Part shown: positions 57,112 to 64,000 of the stretch, in pieces
How the letters are laid out: each line of letters starts with the position of its first letter
How positions within the stretch are numbered: the first letter of the stretch is position 1
Source: VXMO01 sp034422835
GTDB taxonomy: Bacteria > Chloroflexota > Dehalococcoidia > UBA6926
Direction of reading: 5' to 3'
DNA length: 64,000 nucleotides
Assembly: GCA_034422835.1 (NCBI GenBank)
Contig: DAOUJJ010000009.1
Coordinates: 1 to 64,000, forward strand
Position numbers and translations under genes: made by a program
Notes under the pieces: model-generated
Seen by the model: only the letters and a program-made list of their open reading frames with translations
Database searches by the model: none
Told to the model about the DNA's origin: nothing

Positions 57112-57855
57112 TTACCGCCAGCGGCGGGTTTCCACGGCCCGCACCGTCAAGAAGAGGAAAAACACGATAAGCGAGAGGAAATAGATGATATCCCTCGTGT
57201 CGAACACGCCGAAGGCCATATCCCGGATGTGTTCACTCATCGCGAGGAATGTCACAACGTCCGTCCACGCGTGGTCGGGATCGCCCAGCGCTGCCGTGGC
57301 GCTGAATAGCCACAGCACGAGCAGGATTGCGAGCGAGAAGATTGCGGAGACGATCTGATTGGCCGTGAGGGCGGAACCCAGCATCCCCACGGCGACGGCC
57401 ACCGCGCCCACGAGAAACAGGACAACGTATCCTGTGAGAAGGGGAATGACGTCCGGACTCCCGAAGAAGAATAGCTGCAACGGGAAGTAGATGGTAAGGC
57501 TGTACATGCCCGTCAGGATGGTCAGCGCGGCAAGGTACTTGCCCAGGACAATCTCAATGTCACGGACCGGGGCGGTCAGCAACAGCTCCATCGTGCCCAG
57601 TTTCTGCTCCTCTGCCAGCAATCGCATCGTCAAGGCGGGCGCGATGAGAATGGTCAGGAAGAATGCTCCCATGGGGCCAATGGGGCCGAAGAGGAACCCT
57701 CGTATCGTGGCCTCCGGGTACCGCCCCGTCACGCTCAGCGCGAATGCAAGGCCGGTGAGGCCGAGAAAGATGGCGGCAATGACCCAGGCGTTGGGCGAGT
57801 TTGCGTAGGAACGCAGTTCACGCAACCAGATGGTGCGGATTGTTCGCACGTTCAC
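57112..57855 (-). CDS. ABC-2 type permease, GldF-like
   Basis: 247 residues with six membrane helices. IRTIWLRELRSYANSP at the start and LLLTAPVRDIEIVLGKYLAA match the GldF/ABC2 permease group. The start overlaps the ATPase gene by 4 nt and the end is 7 nt from GldG, so the three form one transporter. Confidence 0.9.
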   Translation of the reverse strand: MNVRTIRTIWLRELRSYANSPNAWVIAAIFLGLTGLAFALSVTGRYPEATIRGFLFGPIGPMGAFFLTILIAPALTMRLLAEEQKLGTMELLLTAPVRDIEIVLGKYLAALTILTGMYSLTIYFPLQLFFFGSPDVIPLLTGYVVLFLVGAVAVAVGMLGSALTANQIVSAIFSLAILLVLWLFSATAALGDPDHAWTDVVTFLAMSEHIRDMAFGVFDTRDIIYFLSLIVFFLFLTVRAVETRRWR

Positions 57856-58796
57856 GCGGCCGTCTCCTCGTCCTCGGTGGTAAGCCGCAGGAAAATCTCC
57901 TCAAGGGAAAGGCCCATCGCGCGGAGTTCCACAAGGCCCCAGCCCTGATCCGCCACAGCGCGGGCAAGCTCAACGCGTATATCCCGGCTCGGCGCGCACT
58001 CCACGACGAACTGTTGCCGCCCGCCGGCGTCTGAAAGCGTTACTTCCGCGACTCCGTCCACCCTGGAGAGAGCCTGCTGAATCTGCTCACGCGGGCCGCG
58101 CACGTCCATCACGACGCGGGAGACTCCCCCAAGCCGGGCGGACAGCCGCTCCGCCGTGTCCATGACCACGATCCGTCCTTCGTGAATGATCAGCACGCGG
58201 TCACAGACCATGCTGACCTCCGGCAGGATGTGGGTGGAGAGGATGACGGTGTGGTCGCCGCCAAGGCCGCGGATGATCTGCCGTGTCTCGACGACTTGCC
58301 GCGGATCGATGCCGATTGTCGGCTCGTCAAGCACGAGCACGGGCGGCTCATGCAGGATGGCCTGCGCGATGCCGACGCGCTGCCGATACCCCTTGGATAG
58401 CTTGCTGACGAGGGAGTCCGTATATTCCTCAAGGCGGCAAAGCCCGAACACGTCCTCCACACGAGCGCGGATGCGGGACTTGCTCATGCCGCGCAGTTCC
58501 CCCATGTAGTGCAGGTACTCCCGCACGGTCATGTCCGTGTAGAGCGGAACGGTTTCGGGCAGGTAGCCGATGGATGCGCGGGCGTCCAGCGGCTCCTCTT
58601 GCACATCATGGCCCGCCACAACGGCCGTGCCTGCGGTGGGCGGCGTGAATCCCGTGATGATACGCATAGTGGTCGTTTTCCCTGCGCCGTTCGGGCCGAG
58701 GAAACCGATTACCTCGCCCGGCTCGGCGGCAAAGGATACGTCCTCAATTGCCGGAAAATCGCCGTAGAACTTTGTTAGGCCACGCGCCTCAATCAT
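57852..58796 (-). CDS. ABC transporter ATP-binding protein, GldA-like
   Basis: 314 residues. Walker A GPNGAGKTT (about 34-42), signature LSKGYRQR (about 133-140), Walker B VLVLDEPTIGIDP (about 152-164) and switch His in STHILPE. A C-terminal dimer/regulatory extension follows. It powers the GldF/GldG-type complex. First gene of a six-gene - strand operon ending with the HAD gene. Confidence 0.94.
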   Translation of the reverse strand: MIEARGLTKFYGDFPAIEDVSFAAEPGEVIGFLGPNGAGKTTTMRIITGFTPPTAGTAVVAGHDVQEEPLDARASIGYLPETVPLYTDMTVREYLHYMGELRGMSKSRIRARVEDVFGLCRLEEYTDSLVSKLSKGYRQRVGIAQAILHEPPVLVLDEPTIGIDPRQVVETRQIIRGLGGDHTVILSTHILPEVSMVCDRVLIIHEGRIVVMDTAERLSARLGGVSRVVMDVRGPREQIQQALSRVDGVAEVTLSDAGGRQQFVVECAPSRDIRVELARAVADQGWGLVELRAMGLSLEEIFLRLTTEDEETAA

Positions 58797-58883
58797 GCCC
58801 CGCGCCCCCGTCGGTTCGGAGAATTATGAATATCTAGTGTAACGCACGTTGGCGACAGGAGGTTAGAGGGCAAGGTTGAACAG

Positions 58884-61238
58884 CTAGCTCTTTGCTGCGT
58901 CTGCAGCCTGCGCCGTTTCCACCTCATGGACGATGCGGCGCGTATGGTTGATGACGTCCGGCGAGACGCTCACGGAGGTGATGCCCCATTCAACCAGCTT
59001 GGCCGTCAGATCCGGGAAGAAGCTCGGCGCCTGTCCGCAGATGCCGCAGGTGATGCCCAGCCGCGCAGCCGTTGTGACGATGGTCTCCAGCGCGCGCATG
59101 ACGGCCTCATTCCGCTCATCGAAATCGTCGGCCAGGATGGCGCTGTCTCTGTCCACGCCGAGGACGAGCTGCGTCAGGTCGTTGGAACCGATGGACACGC
59201 CGTCGATGCCGACCTTGATGAACTCCTCCAACAGGATCACGTTTGAGGGAACCTCCGCCATCATCCAGAGCTTGAAGCCGTTGTCGCCGCGCCGCAGGCC
59301 GTACTGCTCCAATAGCGACTTGGTGTGGACAAGCTCATCCACGGTGCGGACGAACGGGATCATCACGTGCAGGTTGGGGTGTTTGGCACGCACCCGGCGA
59401 ACTGCCTCAATCTCAAGGGCGAAAATATCGGGCTCCTTGACGTAGCGTCCCGCGCCCCGGTACCCGATCATCGGGTTCTCTTCCTCCGGCTCGTAGCGGT
59501 CGCCGCCGCGCAGATTGCGGTACTCATTCGTTTTGAAATCGGTCGTGCGGTAGATCACCGGGCGGGGATCAAAGGCCGCGGCGAACTTCATCAGGCCGTC
59601 AACCACCTTTTGCGTGTATTCCTCACCACGCCCTTCTTCAATCATCAGGCGAGGATGTTCGCCGATACGCGCGACGATGAACTCCGCGCGAAGCAGCCCG
59701 ACGCCGTCCACGTTGCGAGCGGCGATTATGTCAGCCAGGTCCGGCTCCGCCAAGTTCACGTAGACGTTCGTCTTCGTCCGCAGATTCGCCGCTGTGTCGT
59801 CCTGGCTGACATCCTCGCCTGCGCCCGGCACCGCGCCCGCATAAACACGGCCGGTGGACCCATCGAGCGTGACGATCTGGCCGTCCGTCAGGGTGGTCGT
59901 CGCCGCCCCTGTTCCAACGGCGCACGGGATGCTCAACTCCCGGGAAATGATGGCGGCGTGGGCGGTACGGCCACCGTGATCGGTGATGATGGCAGTGGCC
60001 CGCTTCATGGCTGGGACATAGTCCGGCGTGGTCATCTCCGTGACGAGGACATCTCCGTCCTTGACTCGCTCTAGCTGATCAAGGGATGTCTCATCAATCT
60101 TTGGCAGGACGACGACCGTGCCGGTGGCGCTGCCCGGGCTGGCCGGCGTGCCTTGCAAGAGCAGGGGATACGCTGACTCGTCCACCTCCAGTCCCTCAGA
60201 CTCGCCGATGCTGCCGAGAGTAGTGATTGGGCGCGTCTGCGTGATGTAGAAGGAGTTTCCTTCTATAGCCCACTCGATGTCCTGTGGATGGCTGTATGCC
60301 TCCTCAAGGTTGAGTCCATGCTGCGCGATCTCCGCAATCTGACTGTTCGTGAGCTTGTATGTGCGTGACATCTCAGCGGGGACATCCACCTCATGGTTTA
60401 GATCGTCCGCGCCGACGGCATCCGGGTTGCGCGTGAGCATCCTGCTCTGCGGAACCAGCCGCTTTTCCAGGATCTCCATGCCGTCCTTCTGGATTAAATA
60501 AGAATCCGGCGTCACTGCGCCGGATACGACAGACTCGCCGAGGCCGTAAACAGCCTCAATAAGAACCTTCGAGCGGTCGCTCCGGTTCGGCTCCGCCGTG
60601 AACATGACCCCCGAAATCTCGGACTGCACCATGCGTTGCACGGGCACGGCGATCCCAACGCCAAGCTGGTTGAAATTCTGCTCAGCGCGATAGAAGATGG
60701 CGCGCGCCTCAAACAGGCTCGCCCAGCAGCCCTTGACGGTTTCCAGAACCTGTTCAGCGCCCTCCACGTTCAGATACGTGCGCTGTTGCCCCGCGAACGA
60801 GGCGTCCGGCAAGTCCTCCGCCGTAGCGGATGAACGAACGGCAACGGGCCCCTCGCCGAGTTCCTGGTAGGCATCTGTGATCTCAGCGGCGAGATCGGCG
60901 GGCATGGGTGCGGAGAGGATCGCCTGCTGAGCCTGCGCGGCGACTTCAACAAGATTGGAGGAGTGATAAACATCGACGCCGCCGAGAATCTCGCTCAGCC
61001 TGGCATCAAGGCCGTTGTCGGTGAGGAATTTCTGGTAGGAGACGACGCTGACAACGAACCCAGGCGGCACCGGCGCGCCCCTGCGCGTCATTTCGCCGAG
61101 ATTGGCTCCCTTGCCGCCGGCAAGCGCCAGATCGCCGGAATCGACTTCTGAGAACCACAGCAGGGATGCCTGCCGCTTCTGAATTTCCGTGAGTTCGCGT
61201 TTCGGCATCTGCCGAATGTCAGCGACCCCCTCTGACAT
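58884..61238 (-). CDS. ppsA: Phosphoenolpyruvate synthase
   Basis: About 784 residues from ATG 61238, preceded by GAGGGGGG. It converts pyruvate + ATP to PEP + AMP + Pi for gluconeogenesis. The N-terminal ATP-grasp domain starts with LAGGKGANLGEM; the mobile phosphohistidine domain has DHGGRTAHAAI; the C-terminal PEP/pyruvate barrel has the CGQ catalytic motif. The frame extends upstream to 61277, but the shorter start has the better ribosome site. It fits growth on acids and peptides that yield pyruvate. Confidence 0.95.
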   Translation of the reverse strand: MSEGVADIRQMPKRELTEIQKRQASLLWFSEVDSGDLALAGGKGANLGEMTRRGAPVPPGFVVSVVSYQKFLTDNGLDARLSEILGGVDVYHSSNLVEVAAQAQQAILSAPMPADLAAEITDAYQELGEGPVAVRSSATAEDLPDASFAGQQRTYLNVEGAEQVLETVKGCWASLFEARAIFYRAEQNFNQLGVGIAVPVQRMVQSEISGVMFTAEPNRSDRSKVLIEAVYGLGESVVSGAVTPDSYLIQKDGMEILEKRLVPQSRMLTRNPDAVGADDLNHEVDVPAEMSRTYKLTNSQIAEIAQHGLNLEEAYSHPQDIEWAIEGNSFYITQTRPITTLGSIGESEGLEVDESAYPLLLQGTPASPGSATGTVVVLPKIDETSLDQLERVKDGDVLVTEMTTPDYVPAMKRATAIITDHGGRTAHAAIISRELSIPCAVGTGAATTTLTDGQIVTLDGSTGRVYAGAVPGAGEDVSQDDTAANLRTKTNVYVNLAEPDLADIIAARNVDGVGLLRAEFIVARIGEHPRLMIEEGRGEEYTQKVVDGLMKFAAAFDPRPVIYRTTDFKTNEYRNLRGGDRYEPEEENPMIGYRGAGRYVKEPDIFALEIEAVRRVRAKHPNLHVMIPFVRTVDELVHTKSLLEQYGLRRGDNGFKLWMMAEVPSNVILLEEFIKVGIDGVSIGSNDLTQLVLGVDRDSAILADDFDERNEAVMRALETIVTTAARLGITCGICGQAPSFFPDLTAKLVEWGITSVSVSPDVINHTRRIVHEVETAQAADAAKS

Positions 61239-61325
61239 GCCTGTACCCCCCTCAGGACTCTTCCACGTCCGCCCCACCGGGGGACGCCGAACGGCCCCTC
61301 ATGCGGGGCGCGCCATGCCGCTGAA

Positions 61326-61334
61326 AGTATACCA
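61326..61334 (-). promoter_or_regulatory. Extended -10 promoter for ppsA
   Basis: TGG-TATACT on the - strand (TATACT at 61326-61331) gives an extended -10 about 90 nt before the ppsA start. -35 weak. Confidence 0.4.
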
Positions 61335-61467
61335 TCCGCGAGCCGCGCCGCGTGGGGATGGGGACGAGTGAGGATGGAATGAGACTACCGGGCGAGATTT
61401 AAGGAGTATAGTTGGGGAGGATTGCCGCCTAGAGATCAGCTGGGTGATTGTGGCGAGGGGAGACGAC

Positions 61468-64000
61468 GTGAACGAAATCGTCTGTCCCGTTTGCAGCACT
61501 ACCAACCCACCGGGCAGCGTCTTCTGTAGTTCATGTGGCAGGCAGATTGGAATGACTGTCAACGAAGATGCTGACTCCCGCCGTATCAATGCGCAACTAG
61601 CCCAGTTGCGCCGCGAAATACAGTCCATCGTTGAGCGCATCGACCGACTACAAGGAGAGGTCGTCGAGAGGGCGGGGCAGACTGCGCAGCCGCCTGAAAC
61701 CTCTGACACCGGCCCTGTGGCCGAACCGGGGCCGGAGCCGCCCGTGTCAGAGCGGGAACCTGAACCGGAACTGCCTAGGCCGGAACCGGTTGCCGCATCC
61801 GTTGAGGAACGGGAACCCGAATCATGGACCGCCCGTCTTCAAGATCGCCCGGCTGAGACACCGGCGCGTCCGCGGCAAGTGGCGGACACGGGCGAACTTC
61901 GCCTGCCGTTCCGGGACCTTCCATCCGTCGACTGGGAGCGTGTGCTCGGCCGAAACTGGCTGGCAATCATCGGCGCGCTTGCGCTGGCTGTCGGTATAGG
62001 GTTCTTCCTCAAGCTGTCATTCGACAACAACTGGGTCGGTGATACCGGCCGCATCCTGCTCGGACTTGGCGCCGGAGCCGTATTGATGGGTCTCGGAGAG
62101 TACACGAGTCGACGCACGCCGATCTGGTCACAGGCCGTCACTGCCGGCGGGACGGCGACACTCTATCTCTCCATCTACGCCGGGTATGCCCTATATGAAT
62201 TGGTACGTCCTGATTTGGCATTCCTTGCGCTTGGCGGCGTGGTAGCGCTGGCAGGTGCATTGGCCATCCGCTACGACTCTCGCGTGATCGGTTTCCTGGG
62301 TATCCTCGGGGCGTTTATTGCACCAATCCTGTTGGGGCCGGAATTGCCGGACGTTCGGCTTGTGCTTCCGTACATCGCAGTGGTGGATCTCGGCATCCTT
62401 GGTGTCGCCGCCGTACGAAACTGGCGCTGGTTCATCTTCGCGGGCTGGGTAGGCTCGTACGGCCTATTCGCGGCGGGTTACGCGCAGTATCCGGACACGG
62501 ACCCGCTCCTGTTCCAGGCGGGGCTGACGGCCATCTTCCTGATCTTTGTCGGCGCAACGACACTCTTCCACATCACCTGGCGGCGGATTCCCGGCTCTCT
62601 CGACATGACGCTGGTGACCGTGAATGCCGTTGCATTCTTCGGACTCACAACCATCGTCCTGCTGGAATCATATGACGATTGGCTCTGGGTTGTAGCGGCG
62701 GCGATGGCCGCGGTCTACGGGCTCATCGCGCTGGTTGCCTACACGCGGCCGGGCGCTCCGCCCCAAACGGCCATGATTACCCTGCCTATCGCCCTTGTCT
62801 TCCTGACGGTTGCCGTTCCACTTAGATTGTCGGGCATCTGGTTGACGACGGCGTGGGCCGCACAAGGCGCCATTTTGATTTGGAGCGGTTTTGTGCTGGG
62901 ACGTGTGCCGATGCGGGTGTTCGGGCTGGGCGCTTTGACACTGGCGACCATTCATCTGCTCATGTTCCCTCCGCAGCTTGATGCCGATACCTTTGCAGCG
63001 TTCATCGAGCAGCGGTTTGTCGTGTTCGTCTTTGTTATTGCTGCGATGTACGTTGCGGCGTATCTCTATCTGCGATTCCGCGAATCGGCATTCGAGATGG
63101 AGCGACACGCGCGGGCGGCCCTCTTGGCGGTCGCGAGCGCCGTGACACTCATCGCCCTGAGCCTGGCGGCCATCCATTACTACGGGTTCGGATCGACGCC
63201 TACGGAGGACTGGTTTGACCGCAGTACTCGTATTGCGTTGGAGAGGCTGCTGGTTACGCTGACAGTCATCTGGATGGTGTATGGAGTTGCCGTGGTCCTG
63301 TTCGGCCTAACGCGAGGGATGCGGCTGGCGCGGTTGGGCGGGGTGACGCTGTTTGGCATCGCGTTCGCCAAGCTCGTCCTTCTTGACACGTTCTTCATCC
63401 TGCCGGTCGTTGATGCATATGTGCCCCTCCTGAATCTCAAGTTCATGTCATTTGTTGCTGCCGCCGCGCCCGTTGCCGCTGTCGGTTATCTGTACCGAAA
63501 CGCGATTCGTAGTTTGGTTGATTGGGAGCACACAACGTTTAAAACGCTGTTTGTGGCCACCAACCTACTCGTCGTCTGGGCGCTGATGGTGGAGGCGACA
63601 CATTTCTTCTTCGTGCGCGAAGAACAATTCTCTATTGACAGAACGGAGCCGATTCTCCTTTCGTTCACAGTCATCTGGGCGCTGTACGGCGCGATCCTCT
63701 TGTCGATGGGGCTCTGGAAGAACCTGGAGCTTGCGCGATGGGGCGGACTGGGCCTGCTTGGATTCGCGGTGGCCAAGGCTGTGTTGGTGGATACCTTCTC
63801 TCTGTTCCCGGACGAGGAGACCTATGGTCTGGTTCTCAATGCACACTTCGGCACAAACGCCGCTACAGTCGGCGCAATCGTGGTGACCTCTCTGCTGTTC
63901 CGGCGACTGGGCTCGTCCATTCCAGAGCGTGAAAGGCAAATGCTTCGGTGGCTGCCGGCCACGGCGGGCGCGCTTGCCCTGTGGTCCATGAGCCTCGAGG
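61468..64000 (+). CDS. DUF2339 multi-pass membrane protein, cut by the window end
   Basis: Open for 844 codons from GTG 61468 (GAGGGGAG upstream) with no stop before 64000. A zinc ribbon at the N-terminus (CPVC at 6-9, CSSC about 19-22) is followed by a short coiled coil, a Pro/Glu-rich linker (about 70-145) and a long array of membrane helices beginning about residue 165. The family (DUF2339) has no known function; members are often 900 residues or more with 20 or so helices. It is divergent from ppsA. Confidence 0.85.
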   Translation, partial: MNEIVCPVCSTTNPPGSVFCSSCGRQIGMTVNEDADSRRINAQLAQLRREIQSIVERIDRLQGEVVERAGQTAQPPETSDTGPVAEPGPEPPVSEREPEPELPRPEPVAASVEEREPESWTARLQDRPAETPARPRQVADTGELRLPFRDLPSVDWERVLGRNWLAIIGALALAVGIGFFLKLSFDNNWVGDTGRILLGLGAGAVLMGLGEYTSRRTPIWSQAVTAGGTATLYLSIYAGYALYELVRPDLAFLALGGVVALAGALAIRYDSRVIGFLGILGAFIAPILLGPELPDVRLVLPYIAVVDLGILGVAAVRNWRWFIFAGWVGSYGLFAAGYAQYPDTDPLLFQAGLTAIFLIFVGATTLFHITWRRIPGSLDMTLVTVNAVAFFGLTTIVLLESYDDWLWVVAAAMAAVYGLIALVAYTRPGAPPQTAMITLPIALVFLTVAVPLRLSGIWLTTAWAAQGAILIWSGFVLGRVPMRVFGLGALTLATIHLLMFPPQLDADTFAAFIEQRFVVFVFVIAAMYVAAYLYLRFRESAFEMERHARAALLAVASAVTLIALSLAAIHYYGFGSTPTEDWFDRSTRIALERLLVTLTVIWMVYGVAVVLFGLTRGMRLARLGGVTLFGIAFAKLVLLDTFFILPVVDAYVPLLNLKFMSFVAAAAPVAAVGYLYRNAIRSLVDWEHTTFKTLFVATNLLVVWALMVEATHFFFVREEQFSIDRTEPILLSFTVIWALYGAILLSMGLWKNLELARWGGLGLLGFAVAKAVLVDTFSLFPDEETYGLVLNAHFGTNAATVGAIVVTSLLFRRLGSSIPERERQMLRWLPATAGALALWSMSLE

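Noticed and set aside
1..64000. tRNA genes, CRISPR arrays, prophage, insertion sequences, replication origin
   Set aside because: Looked for T-loop-like motifs, regularly spaced repeats, transposase or integrase signatures and DnaA-box clusters; none was convincing.

Overview
The window is GC-rich bacterial chromosome (roughly 60% G+C by eye) with tightly packed genes, many GTG/TTG starts and long spurious antisense ORFs. Seven long acyl-CoA dehydrogenase (ACAD) paralogues plus one shorter relative, a fused CaiB/BaiF CoA-transferase, an enoyl-CoA hydratase, solute-binding lipoproteins, a RemA-gmk pair and several toxin-antitoxin modules suggest a heterotrophic member of the Chloroflexota, possibly a SAR202/Dehalococcoidia-like lineage. 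That placement is inferred from gene content only; there is no rRNA gene here. I found no tRNA gene, CRISPR array, prophage or transposase.

Layout. 1-491: gene-free, with a REP-like hairpin and a T-free low-complexity tract. 492-4507 (-): M1 aminopeptidase and MFS transporter. 4583-5101: a HicB protein ending in a HicA-like tail. 5146-11750 (+): pheS, two small genes, pheT, moeA and an alpha/beta hydrolase. 11747-34631 (+, one - gene): the catabolic region, with a lone AsnC ligand-binding domain, eight ACADs, a TPP enzyme, a cytochrome c lipoprotein, two ABC solute-binding proteins and a DUF1761 protein. Accessory genes lie between the ACADs: an unknown glycine-rich protein, an orphan antitoxin, HicAB, a large N6-adenine methylase/putative RM enzyme (-) and an AT-richer membrane protein. 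A bidirectional terminator at 34673-34706 closes the block. 34752-38380 (-): inositol-monophosphatase-like gene, trpS and a DUF262/HNH (GmrSD-like) gene. 38485-40920 (+): upp, panE-like and an unknown gene. 40925-45836 (-): gmk, remA, aroA, tyrA, an M50 protease and a VapBC-type module. 46101-50945 (+): enoyl-CoA hydratase, Mrr-type endonuclease, retropepsin-like protein and the double CoA-transferase. 50971-61238 (-): RelE/Xre module, CbiB/CobD-like protein, small membrane protein, a GldA-GldF-GldG-DUF4340-prmA-HAD operon and ppsA. 61468-64000 (+): a DUF2339 membrane protein cut by the window end.

How the genes work together. The ACADs, hydratase, CoA-transferase and TPP enzyme point to catabolism of imported organic acids or peptides as CoA thioesters. 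The ACADs fall into subfamilies: two long paralogues with the C-terminal GT.E(I/V)Q FAD-contact motif, three long paralogues in which it is replaced by a Gly-rich segment, two further long ones with the motif, and one short partner-like form. Their interleaving suggests hetero-oligomeric enzymes. Two ACAD genes share a promoter architecture (GGCTTTACC, 15 nt, TGCTA), which suggests co-regulation.

Five genes without a Shine-Dalgarno sequence have a -10-like hexamer exactly 6 nt before the start codon, so leaderless transcription is likely common in this organism. Defence and toxin-antitoxin genes are scattered singly rather than forming one island.
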